From positions 372,001 to 436,000 of the forward strand of contig JADJPK010000031.1 of NCBI GenBank assembly GCA_016713305.1: a stretch of 64,000 nucleotides of DNA, in the 5' to 3' direction. The notes below the pieces were generated by a model. That model searched no databases and was not told where the DNA came from. It saw only the letters and a program-made list of their open reading frames with translations. Positions within the stretch are counted from its first letter, which is position 1, and each line of letters opens with the position of its first letter. Shown piece after piece: positions 8,527 to 17,459 of this stretch. A program made the position numbers and the translations under genes. Origin of the DNA: Betaproteobacteria bacterium (GTDB lineage: Bacteria; Pseudomonadota; Gammaproteobacteria; Burkholderiales; Ga0077523).

Positions 8527-9459
8527 TCAATCCAGCAGACCCTCGAACAGCTTGGTGCTGATGTACCGCTCGCCGAACGAGGGAATGATGACGACGATCA
8601 GCTTGCCCGCGCTCTCCGGGCGCCTGGCGACGGTGAGAGCGGCCCAGGTAGCCGCGCCGGACGAAATACCCACCAGCAGACCTTCTTCCGTGGCCATCCT
8701 TCGCGCAGTGGCGAAAGCATCGTCATTGGTCACGCGCACCACTTCATCGTAGACGGACGTGTTGAGGATCTGGGGCACGAACCCCGCACCGATTCCCTGT
8801 ATGGGGTGAGGCCCCTTGTTCCCTCCCGAGAGCACGGGTGACGCATCCGGTTCGACCGCAACGCAACGAAACGACGGCTTGCGGGCCTTCAGCACCTCGC
8901 CCACACCCGTGATCGTCCCTCCGGTGCCGATGCCCGACACAAGGACATCCGCCTTGCCGTCCGTGTCGCGCCAGATCTCCTCGGCAGTGGTACGGCGGTG
9001 GATCTCGGGATTGGCCGCGTTGGCGAATTGCTGGGGAATGAAGTAACGAGAATCCGCCGCGGCCATCTCCTCGGCCCTGCGGATCGCTCCACCCATCCCC
9101 TCCGATCCTGGCGTGAGGATCAGTTCGGCACCATAGGCCCGCAGCAGCGCCCGCCGCTCCTTGCTCATCGTTTCGGGCATCACGATCGCGAGCTTGTAGC
9201 CGCGGGCGGCGCATACGAAAGCGAGCGCGATTCCGGTGTTGCCGCTGGTGGGCTCGAGAATGACCGTGTCGGGACGGATCAAACCCGCTCGTTCCGCGGC
9301 ATCGATCATGGCAACGCCGATCCTGTCCTTGACGCTGTGCGCAGGATTGAAGAATTCGAGCTTTGCAACGACCTCCGCGTGGCAACCGGCGGCGACCCGG
9401 TTCAGGCGCACGAGCGGCGTATTGCCGACGAGTTCGGTGACGTTTGAGGCGATCTTCAT
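8527..9459 (-). CDS. cysK: Cysteine synthase A (O-acetylserine sulfhydrylase)
   Basis: PLP enzyme making L-cysteine from O-acetylserine and sulfide in the cytosol, 310 residues, the usual family length. Lys44 in NPAHSVKDRIG is the PLP-binding lysine. PTSGNTGI is the substrate/asparagine loop, and GTGGTITGVGEVLK the phosphate-binding loop. The ATG at 9459 has AAGGAG at good distance; the longer upstream frame is not coding-like. It is a single gene, with no sulfate-assimilation genes alongside. CysK rather than CysM is preferred from length and motifs, with moderate certainty on that split. Confidence 0.92.
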   Translation of the reverse strand: MKIASNVTELVGNTPLVRLNRVAAGCHAEVVAKLEFFNPAHSVKDRIGVAMIDAAERAGLIRPDTVILEPTSGNTGIALAFVCAARGYKLAIVMPETMSKERRALLRAYGAELILTPGSEGMGGAIRRAEEMAAADSRYFIPQQFANAANPEIHRRTTAEEIWRDTDGKADVLVSGIGTGGTITGVGEVLKARKPSFRCVAVEPDASPVLSGGNKGPHPIQGIGAGFVPQILNTSVYDEVVRVTNDDAFATARRMATEEGLLVGISSGAATWAALTVARRPESAGKLIVVIIPSFGERYISTKLFEGLLD

Positions 9460-9729
9460 GGCAACTCCTTGCTGCATGACAGTGGCGATGGAACCGCATT
9501 CTGACGAAAACCTGCGGTCAACGCATGTCCGGTGAAGCACCGCCGGCCCGTGTGCGGATGTGCTGCGCACGGTATCGGATTCCGCTACGGCGCGCTTGCC
9601 AGTGCCGCGCCGGGTTCCAGGCGCTTAAGTTTCGCCCCGTCGATCGCGCATCGATGCAGCCCAGGCGCCGGAGCGGATGTCGACGCGGCGACGACAAGCC
9701 ACCTCAACAGAACAAGGAGACGCACGAAG

Positions 9730-10443
9730 ATGATGACTGCAAGATCCCGCAACAGCATGACCGCCACGGCCTGCGTGACAGGGGCACTTCTCACCTCGTT
9801 GGCTGCCCCATGTGCCATGGCGGCATTGACGGCCGACACGCTGCAAGCCGGCCAGGTCCTCGTCACCGAACTGATGATCGATCCCACCAAGGTGAGCGAT
9901 GCCAACGGCGAGTGGTTCGAGATGTACAACCCGTTCGCCATGGAAATCGATCCGAACGGCCTGGTGGTGGAGAGTCAGACCGGAAGTTCTCTCGAAAGCT
10001 TCACCGTTCACGGGGCTTCGTCCATCCAGCCGGGCGACTACTTCGTGCTCGGCCGGAACGCCAACCCCGCGACCAACGGCGGCGTCACTGTCGACTACGC
10101 CTGGGGAACGGCCCTGTCGTTCGGGAATACCGCGGACTTCCTGCGGATCTCGAATCCCGCGGGAGACATGCTCGCTCAGATCTCGTGGACGTCTGCGCCC
10201 TCGGGCAAGAGCCTAGAGATGAAGACAGCGAATCTCCCGAGCCTCACGCAAGGCAACTATGTGCCTGCCGGTTCCACGTACGGACTCGGCGATTTCGGTA
10301 CGCCCGGCATGACCAACACGAGCCCCATGACGGCGAATGGCCTCGTCGCACCACCCGTTCCCGAACCCGGCACTTACGCGCTGCTGGGACTGGGTCTCGG
10401 ATGCGTGGCACTGTCGAGACGACGCCGGGCTCGCGGAAACTGA
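9730..10443 (+). CDS. Lamin-tail-domain protein with PEP-CTERM anchor
   Basis: Secreted protein of 237 residues. The ATG at 9730 (or 9733) follows AAGGAGA and gives a signal peptide ending near MAALTA. The centre matches a lamin-tail (LTD) fold: VLVTELMIDPTKVSDANGEW begins the typical start of such domains. The C-terminus reads VPEPGTYALLGLGLGCVALS and then RRRR, a PEP-CTERM sorting tag (Pro-Glu-Pro, hydrophobic helix, Arg cluster). In PEP-CTERM bacteria these are processed by exosortase and linked to exopolysaccharide or biofilm matrix. No exosortase is in this window. The function of this LTD protein is unknown. Confidence 0.88.
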   Translation: MMTARSRNSMTATACVTGALLTSLAAPCAMAALTADTLQAGQVLVTELMIDPTKVSDANGEWFEMYNPFAMEIDPNGLVVESQTGSSLESFTVHGASSIQPGDYFVLGRNANPATNGGVTVDYAWGTALSFGNTADFLRISNPAGDMLAQISWTSAPSGKSLEMKTANLPSLTQGNYVPAGSTYGLGDFGTPGMTNTSPMTANGLVAPPVPEPGTYALLGLGLGCVALSRRRRARGN

Positions 10444-10523
10444 AAGAGCACGACTCTTGTGCTCGGATGAGCATCCAGCGTACGTGACCGGGGGGCACGG
10501 CGCTGGCAAGAGGGCACCGGTAA

Positions 10524-10554
10524 GGGGACCACGAGAAGAAGCCTCGCGGTCCCC
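10524..10554. other. Hairpin between convergent genes
   Basis: GGGGACC and GGTCCCC pair, extended by GAG/CTC after two mismatched bases, forming a GC-rich hairpin. It sits between the convergent ends of the PEP-CTERM gene and panC. There is no T-run on either side, so termination is possible but not shown. Confidence 0.4.
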
Positions 10555-10561
10555 GCGGTGT

Positions 10562-11401
10562 TCAGGGAGCAAGGATTTCCAGATTGTCGATGAGACGCGT
10601 CGCACCGAGCTTGGCGGCGCCCAGCACAACGAGTTCCCGTTCGTCCGCGGTCGGCTGCATGAGGGTGCGGCGACTGCGCACCACCACGTAGTCGACGTGC
10701 CAGCCGTGGCGTGCCAGCAAGGCATCAGCGGCAAACTCGAGCGCTTCGAAGTTGCGGTCCCCCGCCTCCACTGCAGTACGCACCTGGGCAAGCGCCTCGT
10801 GCAGCCGGGGAGCCCCGGCGCGCTCGGATTCACTGAGATAGCGGTTGCGGGACGACAGGGCAAGTCCGTCTGCGGCTCTGAAGGTCTCGGCCGCCACGAT
10901 CTCCAGGGGAAGCGACAGCTGCGAGACCATGTGCCTCACGATGTGCAGTTGCTGATAGTCCTTCTTTCCGAAGACGGCACACTGAGGCTGGACGATGTTG
11001 AACAACTTCAGCACGACTGTGGCCACGCCACGGAAATGCCCCTGGCGGAACCGGCCTTCCAGTTTGTTCGCAATGGGCGGCGGATCGACCATGAAGACCT
11101 GCGGCTCCGGATACATCTGGCCTTCGTCAGGGTGGAAAACGATGGTGCACCCCGCGGCGTCCAGTTTGCTGCAGTCGTCCTCGAAGGTGCGTGGATAGCG
11201 CTCGAAGTCCTCGCCTTGTCCGAACTGAAGGCGATTGACGAAGATCGTGGTGACCACCAGCGGAGCGCGTTCGCGGGCCAGCCCCACGAGGCGAAGGTGA
11301 CCGTCGTGAATGTTGCCCATCGTCGGAACACAGGCCACGCCGGTCTCCTGGGCGAGGCGAGCGCGCAATGCCGCAACGGTTCGAATGATTTCGAGTGCCA
11401 T
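10562..11401 (-). CDS. panC: Pantoate--beta-alanine ligase
   Basis: Pantothenate synthetase, 279 residues, which joins D-pantoate and beta-alanine with ATP (via pantoyl-adenylate) in coenzyme A synthesis. The nucleotidyltransferase signature PTMGNIHDGHL holds the HxGH motif. FGKKDYQQL and LALSSRNRYL are the conserved pantoate/ATP-binding segments. Length is normal for the family. It follows the deoxynucleoside kinase with a 133-base gap. In many betaproteobacteria panB lies between these two genes; here it is absent, so panB must be elsewhere or lost. Confidence 0.95.
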   Translation of the reverse strand: MALEIIRTVAALRARLAQETGVACVPTMGNIHDGHLRLVGLARERAPLVVTTIFVNRLQFGQGEDFERYPRTFEDDCSKLDAAGCTIVFHPDEGQMYPEPQVFMVDPPPIANKLEGRFRQGHFRGVATVVLKLFNIVQPQCAVFGKKDYQQLHIVRHMVSQLSLPLEIVAAETFRAADGLALSSRNRYLSESERAGAPRLHEALAQVRTAVEAGDRNFEALEFAADALLARHGWHVDYVVVRSRRTLMQPTADERELVVLGAAKLGATRLIDNLEILAP

Positions 11402-11534
11402 GACGGATCAGGCGAGACGGGATCGGGCGCCGAACGCCCTGGGGGTCACCGCGTGGAACATCGGTGTGTCCTCCGTGAAGGAACGAGTCGCTTGTTATTC
11501 GGATCCGACCGGCGAGCACACCGGACTTCCCCGT

Positions 11535-12185
11535 TCAGGCACCCAGGTTGAAATACTCCCGAGCCCCGCGCATCTGCGTGATGCGGCGCAACAATAGCGC
11601 AAAGTCTTCGGCGCGATCAACAAAGTTCAGACGTTCGCTGTTGACGACGAGAACGGGTGCGTCGCTGTACTCGTGAAAAAAGCGGCTGTAGGTTTCCGAG
11701 AGCCTGGCCAGATAGGCTTCGGACAGATTCTTTTCGTAACCCACTCCGCGTCGCCGGACGCGGTCCGCGAGCACCCTGGGCGACGCCTGCAGGTAGATCA
11801 CCAGATCGGGCGTCGGCGCCTGCGGAGAAAGGTGCTCGTAGATCTTGCGATACAAGGCAAGCTCGTCGTCGGCCAGTGTAAGTTCGGCGAAAAGCGGATC
11901 CTTGTCGAAAAAGAAGTCGGCAATCGTCACTCCCTTGAACAGGTCTCCCTGCTTCAGGGCACGTACCTGATCGACGCGCTGAAACAGGAAGAAGAGCTGC
12001 GCCGGGAGCGCGTGGCGTTCGGGGTCTTCGTAGAAACTGCGCAGGAACGGATTCGACTCGGGATCCTCGAGCAGGACATCGCCGTCGATCTCTGCCGCGA
12101 GGCGCCGCGCAAGACTGGTCTTTCCGGCACCGATGGGCCCCTCCACGACCACGTAGCGCAGGCGATCAGGCCAGGACGTCTGCAT
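11535..12185 (-). CDS. Deoxynucleoside kinase family protein
   Basis: 216-residue deoxyadenosine/deoxyguanosine kinase-type P-loop enzyme, phosphorylating deoxynucleosides for salvage. The P-loop is GPIGAGKTSLARRL near the N-terminus. A DLVIYLQASP segment and a DRVRRRGVGYE lid follow. The start at 12185 (MQTSW) leaves about 19 bases of overlap with the end of folK, typical of the pcnB-folK-kinase arrangement in betaproteobacteria. The base specificity cannot be read with confidence. Confidence 0.85.
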   Translation of the reverse strand: MQTSWPDRLRYVVVEGPIGAGKTSLARRLAAEIDGDVLLEDPESNPFLRSFYEDPERHALPAQLFFLFQRVDQVRALKQGDLFKGVTIADFFFDKDPLFAELTLADDELALYRKIYEHLSPQAPTPDLVIYLQASPRVLADRVRRRGVGYEKNLSEAYLARLSETYSRFFHEYSDAPVLVVNSERLNFVDRAEDFALLLRRITQMRGAREYFNLGA

Positions 12186-12684
12186 TCGCTCTTTCGATCC
12201 GTTGTTCGCTGGCCAGCCGGGCTGCCAGATCACGTACCGTGACCCCGCCAGGGAGGCTGAGATCAGGGGCGACGTCACCGAGGGGAACCATGACGAACGC
12301 CCTGGACAGCATTCTCGGGTGGGGAAGCACGAGCCCCGGTTCGTCCACCCGGAGGTCCGCATGCATCAGAAGGTCGAGATCCAAGGTGCGGGGCCCGTTC
12401 GGAACCGATCGGATGCGACCCTGAGACTGCTCGATGGCAAGGAGTGCGTCCAGAAGCGGTCGAGGGGGGAGCGCAGTTCGCAACCGTACGACGGCGTTCA
12501 GGAAATCGGGCTGGTGAATGAGGTCGACCGGTGCGGTGCGGTAGAAATGCGAGATGGCATCGACGGAGGTACCCGGCAACCGGTGGAGCGCTGCGATCGC
12601 CGTCTGCAACTGCGACTCGGGGTGCTGCAGGTTGGAACCCAAGCCCACGTAAGCATCGACGACCGGATGCCACATGCCGGACAT
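12166..12684 (-). CDS. folK: 2-amino-4-hydroxy-6-hydroxymethyldihydropteridine pyrophosphokinase
   Basis: HPPK, 172 residues, transferring pyrophosphate from ATP to the hydroxymethyl-pterin in folate synthesis. Signature parts visible: AYVGLGSNLQHP at the N-terminus, FYRTAPVD, FLNAVVRLRT and the metal/ATP site GPRTLDLDLLMH with the two conserved Asp. The ATG at 12684 lies just after the pcnB stop at 12690; the long open frame upstream is the pcnB shadow. A second ATG at 12675 is possible. It is co-transcribed with pcnB and the kinase. Confidence 0.93.
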   Translation of the reverse strand: MSGMWHPVVDAYVGLGSNLQHPESQLQTAIAALHRLPGTSVDAISHFYRTAPVDLIHQPDFLNAVVRLRTALPPRPLLDALLAIEQSQGRIRSVPNGPRTLDLDLLMHADLRVDEPGLVLPHPRMLSRAFVMVPLGDVAPDLSLPGGVTVRDLAARLASEQRIERANADVLA

Positions 12685-12689
12685 CGTTC

Positions 12690-14093
12690 TCAACTGCCCT
12701 CGACCGGATGCGGATCTCCGGCGTAGTCCGCGGGAGAATCCTCCTTCTTCCGGCCGGTCCGGCGCCGACGACGGCGCTTGGCAGCAGGCGCCCGATCCGC
12801 CAGAGCGATGAGCTCCGCCCGTTCCGCCTCGGAGGCGTGCTGGAAGCGTGTCCACCACTCGCCCACCTCCATTTCCAGTTCGCCGCTCTCGCAACGGAGC
12901 ATGAGGAAGTCGTAGCCCGCACGGAACTTCGGATTCTCGAGCACGCGATACGGACGGCGCCCCGATCGCTGCTCGAGGCGCCATTGAAGCATCCATATCT
13001 CCTTCATGTCCGTCCCGAACCGCCGGGGAATCGCGATCTTCTCCGCCTGCACCGACAGCACCTGATCCATTGCATCGTGCATGGCCGGAACCGGGGGAAC
13101 GCCGCGTTCCTTGGCTGCATTCCAGGCCGTGAGCACCTCGTGCCACAGCAGTGCCGCGAACAGGAATCCTGGCGACACGCTCTTGTCTGCGAGGATGCGC
13201 TCGTCCGTTCGTTGCAGGGCGAGGGTCACGAACCGCTCGCCCAACGGTTGCTCGAGGATCACGTCCAGCATGGGAAGCAGGCCGTGATGCAATCCTTCGC
13301 TCCGGAGCCGGCCGACACACGCCACCGCATGACCGGACAGGAGGAGCTTCAGCATTTCCTCGAACAGCCTTGCGGGCGGAACGTTCTGGATGAGCGGTGC
13401 CATGGCCTGGATGGGGGCGCGGGTGGCCATGTCGATGTCCAGACCGAGCTTCGCCGCCAGACGGACCGCACGCAGCATACGCACGGGATCCTCGCGATAA
13501 CGTTCGACGGGATCACCGATGATCCTCAGGGTGCGGGCTGCGACATCCTGTGCACCGCCACAGTAATCGAGCACTTCCTCGGTGGACGGATCGTAGTAGA
13601 GCGCATTGACTGTGAAATCGCGGCGGAGCGCATCTTCGGCCTGTGAACCGAATACGTTGTCCCGCAGCAACCGTCCGTTGGCATCCTTCACCTGATCGAT
13701 GTCGCCTTCCGCGCCCTGCAATGCCCGGAAAGTGGACACCTCCACCGTCTCCTGGCCGAACATGACGTGAACGAGACGAAAACGCCGGCCGATGATCCGC
13801 GAGCGCCTGAACACGGCGTGGACCTGTTCGGGGGTCGCATCCGTTGCGACGTCGTAGTCCTTGGGCGTACGGCTCAGCATGAGATCGCGCACCGCGCCTC
13901 CCACGACGTAGGCCTTGTATCCCTGCGCCTGGAGCATCTCGGTGGTCCGGCGAGCGCCGTGACTGATCGAACCTTGCCTCACTCCGTGTTGCGCCACGGG
14001 GATCACCTCGGGAGTCGTCCTCGGTTGAGTCCCATGCCGCGCGGACGCGCTGCCGCGTTTGAAGAAGACCTTCTGGATGAACTTCCTGATCAT
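12690..14093 (-). CDS. pcnB: Poly(A) polymerase I
   Basis: RNA 3'-polyadenylating enzyme that tags RNAs for decay, 467 residues from the ATG at 14093 (GGGA upstream). The class II nucleotidyltransferase head has GGAVRDLMLSRTPKDYDVAT with the catalytic Asp pair. The RNA-binding segment containing RRDFTVNALYYDP follows. The C-terminal tail is strongly basic (KRRRRRRTGRKK), as usual in PcnB rather than tRNA nucleotidyltransferase. It leads the pcnB-folK-kinase-panC leftward group. The polymerase call rests on length and the basic tail. Confidence 0.92.
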   Translation of the reverse strand: MIRKFIQKVFFKRGSASARHGTQPRTTPEVIPVAQHGVRQGSISHGARRTTEMLQAQGYKAYVVGGAVRDLMLSRTPKDYDVATDATPEQVHAVFRRSRIIGRRFRLVHVMFGQETVEVSTFRALQGAEGDIDQVKDANGRLLRDNVFGSQAEDALRRDFTVNALYYDPSTEEVLDYCGGAQDVAARTLRIIGDPVERYREDPVRMLRAVRLAAKLGLDIDMATRAPIQAMAPLIQNVPPARLFEEMLKLLLSGHAVACVGRLRSEGLHHGLLPMLDVILEQPLGERFVTLALQRTDERILADKSVSPGFLFAALLWHEVLTAWNAAKERGVPPVPAMHDAMDQVLSVQAEKIAIPRRFGTDMKEIWMLQWRLEQRSGRRPYRVLENPKFRAGYDFLMLRCESGELEMEVGEWWTRFQHASEAERAELIALADRAPAAKRRRRRRTGRKKEDSPADYAGDPHPVEGS

Positions 14094-14184
14094 GCGTTCC
14101 CGGGGTGATGGCGAAGCGGCGGATGCGCTGGATGCATCTGGATTATACGGGTGCGCGTCGCCAACCCCCGACGTCATTCCGGCC

Positions 14185-14844
14185 CTATCTCAGACTGATG
14201 ATCTCCCAGCCATGCGCCACGGCATGTTCCTTCAGCGTCTCGTCCGGGTCCACGGCAACCGGGTGCGTAACCTTCGACAGCAAGGGAAGGTCGTTCAGGG
14301 AGTCGCTGTAGAACCACGTCTCCCGGAACGAGTTCCAGCCAAGGCCGCGTTCCGCCAGCCACTGCTCCACCCGGGCGACCTTGCCTTCCCGGAATGCCGG
14401 CAGTCCTGCGACCCCACCGGTGAACTCACCCTTCTCATTCTCGGCCGGGTCCGTCGCCACCAGATTCTCGATGCCGAACTCGCGGGCGATAGGCCGGGTG
14501 ACGAAGCTGTTGGTGGCGGTGACGACCGCTCGCGCATCCTGGGAATGGCTCTCGACGAGATCTCGCGCCTTCCGGCTGATCATAGGCATGATCTTGTTCT
14601 TCAGGTAGTCGGCACGCCAGACCTCGAGCTGGTGCCTCGGGTGCCGGGCCAGGGGCTTCAACTGGAAATCTAGGAATTCATGGATGTCGAGGGTGCCTGC
14701 CCGGTACTGTTCGTAGAACTCCAGGTTGCGTGCCTCGTACACTTCGCGGTCCAGGACGCCCCGCGAGATGAGGTACTGAGCCCACTCGAAGTCGCTGTCG
14801 CCGGCAAGCAGGGTGTTGTCGAGGTCGAAAAGTGCGAGTTTCAT
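14185..14844 (-). CDS. HAD-IB family phosphatase (SerB-like)
   Basis: 219-residue haloacid dehalogenase superfamily hydrolase, subfamily IB. Motif I is DLDNTLLAGDSD at residues 6-17, with the nucleophile and general-acid Asp. A Thr-containing motif II occurs in VVTATNSFVTRP. Motif IV Asp residues are in FYSDSLNDLPLL. Relatives act on phosphoserine or related phosphomonoesters. The family often lies beside pcnB in betaproteobacteria. It precedes pcnB by about 90 bases in the same direction. The substrate is not defined. Confidence 0.85.
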   Translation of the reverse strand: MKLALFDLDNTLLAGDSDFEWAQYLISRGVLDREVYEARNLEFYEQYRAGTLDIHEFLDFQLKPLARHPRHQLEVWRADYLKNKIMPMISRKARDLVESHSQDARAVVTATNSFVTRPIAREFGIENLVATDPAENEKGEFTGGVAGLPAFREGKVARVEQWLAERGLGWNSFRETWFYSDSLNDLPLLSKVTHPVAVDPDETLKEHAVAHGWEIISLR

Positions 14845-14923
14845 GTCGGTAGCCTGAGATTGTTTCGCAGTAAGGCGTTCGGCGGCGCGTGTTCCGGGGC
14901 TGCCGAGTCAGGGCAGGGCGTGC

Positions 14924-15586
14924 TCAGATCTCCCGAAGCACGTCCCGAAGCAGCGGCAGAGTGAGCGGCCGCTGCCTTTCCAGTGCTCCCCGATCCAGTC
15001 GGTCCAAAGTCTGCAGCAGTGCGCGCAGATCCCGGTCCGAGTGGGTGAGCAAGTACCTCGCCACATCCTCGGGCATGTCCAGGCCCCGTGCCCGGGCGTG
15101 GCGCGACAGCGCGACAGTCTTCTGTTCGTCCGTGAGGGGATGAAGCTGGAACACCAGCCCGGCTCCCAGCCTCGTACGGAGGTCCTCCCTGAGCTCGAGA
15201 GAGGCAGGTGGGGTGCTTCCTGCAACGACCATCCGTCCGCACCCTGCGTCGCGGATCCGGTTGATTTCGTGGAAGAGTTCGATCTGCTCCGATGCACCCA
15301 GGCGATCGACGTCGTCAACAAGAAAGAGGGATGCCCCCGAAGGCACACTCGAACGGCCATCCCAGCGATGGACTGTCTGGCCGCCGCGCCGGCCCTCGAC
15401 TTCGCACGCCCGGAGCGTGTGGGTACGCCCGCTGCCGGGAGCCCCCCAGACATAGACCAACCGCTCCGGACCGGTCCCGGCCAGCATGTGGCGGAGTATC
15501 TGGTGCAATTCGACGTTGCGCCCGGCGACGGAATCGTCGAGCCCGAGTTCCGCATCGAGACCGATTCCCAAGGCGAGCTGCTTCAT
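14924..15586 (-). CDS. hda: DnaA-inactivating protein Hda
   Basis: 220-residue DnaA-homologous AAA+ ATPase. With the DNA-loaded sliding clamp it stimulates hydrolysis of DnaA-bound ATP and limits re-initiation of replication. The N-terminus MKQLALGIGL contains the QL-x-LG/I clamp-binding type sequence. The Walker A-like GAPGSGRTH (48-56) carries Arg in place of Lys, as in E. coli Hda. Walker B is FLVDDVDRL. The short length and lack of a DNA-binding domain separate it from DnaA. It is divergent from purM, a common arrangement. Confidence 0.92.
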   Translation of the reverse strand: MKQLALGIGLDAELGLDDSVAGRNVELHQILRHMLAGTGPERLVYVWGAPGSGRTHTLRACEVEGRRGGQTVHRWDGRSSVPSGASLFLVDDVDRLGASEQIELFHEINRIRDAGCGRMVVAGSTPPASLELREDLRTRLGAGLVFQLHPLTDEQKTVALSRHARARGLDMPEDVARYLLTHSDRDLRALLQTLDRLDRGALERQRPLTLPLLRDVLREI

Positions 15587-15783
15587 GCGGGCGATTATAC
15601 AAATCCGCCCGGCATTTCAAGGCGATCCGGTAGAATCCACGGCCCGCAGTCCTGGCATGGCTGCCGGCGACATCACGAGGGGGCGTGGGGGCGCCGCCAG
15701 AACCGCTGCTCCGGCAAGTTCCGTCTGACGGCCCAGCCGGAACGAAACACGGCCGCAAGGCAATCATCTCGAGCAGAACAGCA

Positions 15784-16833
15784 ATGACCCAACCCGACGC
15801 CGGCAAGCCCGGCATGACGTATCGCGACGCCGGCGTGGACATCGATGCCGGTGACGCACTGGTCGAACGCATCAAACCCATGGCACGTTCCACCCTCCGC
15901 GAAGGAGTTCTGGCGGGTATCGGGGGATTCGGTGCACTGTTCGAGGTGCCCAGGCGCTTCCGGGAACCCGTGCTCGTGTCCGGCACCGACGGTGTGGGCA
16001 CGAAGCTGAAACTGGCATTCGAACTCGACCGTCACGACACTGTCGGCATCGATCTGGTGGCGATGAGCGTGAACGACATCCTCGTTCAAGGCGCGGAACC
16101 GCTCTTCTTCCTCGACTATTTCGCCTGTGGGCGTCTGCATGTCGACACGGCCGCAGCGGTGGTCGGTGGAATTGCCGAGGGATGCCGCCAAGCCGGATGT
16201 GCGCTCATCGGCGGAGAGACCGCCGAGATGCCGAGCATGTATCCCGATGGCGAGTACGACCTGGCGGGCTTTGCGGTAGGTGCCGTGGAGAAAAGCCGGA
16301 TCATCGACGGCAGGGACATCACAACGGGTGATGCCATCGTCGCACTGGCTTCCAGCGGTCCCCACTCCAACGGATACTCACTCGTCAGGCGCGTTGTGGA
16401 CGTCGCCAAGGCCGACCTGCACAGCCCGTTCGGCGACTCTACTCTGGGCGAGTCGCTACTCGCGCCGACGAGAATCTATGTGAAACCCGTTCTTGGCCTC
16501 CTGACGCAGGTTCCGGTCAAAGGCATCGCCCACATCACGGGAGGCGGCCTGGTGGAGAACATTCCGCGGGTGCTTCCCGAGAGCACAAGGGCGGAACTCG
16601 ACCGGTCGAGCTGGCCGCTCCCGCCGATCTTCGGCTGGTTGCAGGAGATGGGGCATATCGCCGATGGCGAGATGCATCGCGTCTTCAACTGCGGAATCGG
16701 CCTGGTGCTGGTCGTCGCGGCGGCGGATGCCGACCGGACCGTGTCGATTCTGCGTGCTGCAGGAGAAACGGCGTGGGTCGCTGGCGCGATACACGCCCGG
16801 TCGGGCAACGAGCCGCAGACCATCGTTCGATGA
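15784..16833 (+). CDS. purM: Phosphoribosylformylglycinamidine cyclo-ligase
   Basis: AIR synthetase, 349 residues, the fifth step of purine synthesis: ATP-dependent ring closure of FGAM to AIR. Family signatures: GVGTKLKLAFELDRHDTVGID, GGETAEMPSMY, SSGPHSNGYSLVRRV and the C-terminal ITGGGLVENIPRV. The ATG at 15784 is used; an ATG at 15814 (MTYRDAGVDID) is the other candidate. Its stop overlaps the purN start as ATGA, so the two are translationally coupled. Confidence 0.95.
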   Translation: MTQPDAGKPGMTYRDAGVDIDAGDALVERIKPMARSTLREGVLAGIGGFGALFEVPRRFREPVLVSGTDGVGTKLKLAFELDRHDTVGIDLVAMSVNDILVQGAEPLFFLDYFACGRLHVDTAAAVVGGIAEGCRQAGCALIGGETAEMPSMYPDGEYDLAGFAVGAVEKSRIIDGRDITTGDAIVALASSGPHSNGYSLVRRVVDVAKADLHSPFGDSTLGESLLAPTRIYVKPVLGLLTQVPVKGIAHITGGGLVENIPRVLPESTRAELDRSSWPLPPIFGWLQEMGHIADGEMHRVFNCGIGLVLVVAAADADRTVSILRAAGETAWVAGAIHARSGNEPQTIVR

Positions 16834-17459
16834 ATCGCGTCGTCGTTCTCATCTCCGGCCGAGGCAGCAACATGCAGGCGCTCCTCGAGGCAGGGTTGCC
16901 AGTTGTGGCGGTCGTCAGCAATCGTCCGGATGCCAAGGGTCTGACCGCGGCACAGGCACGAGGCCTTCCGACGGACGTCGTGGATCATCGGCAATTTCCG
17001 GATCGCGAATCGTTCGATTCCGCCTTGCTGGAGCACGTGCTTTCGTACCGGCCCGATCTGGTCGTGCTGGCCGGCTTCATGCGCGTGCTGACAAGCCGGT
17101 TCGTCGGGCCCCTGGCCGGGAGACTCATGAATATCCATCCGTCTCTCCTGCCTGCGTTTCCGGGGCTGGACACGCACCGGCGTGCGCTGGAAGCCGGCTC
17201 GAAGATCCACGGCTGCACGGTTCATTTCGTGACCGAGGCGCTGGACCACGGTCCCATCATTGCCCAGGCAGCTGTCCCGGTGCGCGATGACGACAGCGAA
17301 GACGTGCTTGCAGCCCGGGTACTGGAGCAGGAACATCGTCTTCTTCCTTCTGCGGTAAGGTGGTTCCTTGCCGGCAGACTCCGCGTGAACGGATTGCGCG
17401 TATCTCTCGTTGAAGGACAGGTCTCCCTCGACGCACTCCGCGTTCCGGACGCCTCATGA
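16830..17459 (+). CDS. purN: Phosphoribosylglycinamide formyltransferase
   Basis: GAR transformylase, 209 residues, transferring formyl from 10-formyl-THF to GAR in purine synthesis. N-terminal phosphate loop ISGRGSNMQALL. The catalytic Asn-His pair is in NIHPSLLPAFPG and the catalytic Asp in ALDHGPII. The start at 16830 overlaps the purM stop by four bases and its own TGA overlaps the next ATG at 17456, so three genes are read as a coupled unit. Confidence 0.95.
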   Translation: MNRVVVLISGRGSNMQALLEAGLPVVAVVSNRPDAKGLTAAQARGLPTDVVDHRQFPDRESFDSALLEHVLSYRPDLVVLAGFMRVLTSRFVGPLAGRLMNIHPSLLPAFPGLDTHRRALEAGSKIHGCTVHFVTEALDHGPIIAQAAVPVRDDDSEDVLAARVLEQEHRLLPSAVRWFLAGRLRVNGLRVSLVEGQVSLDALRVPDAS

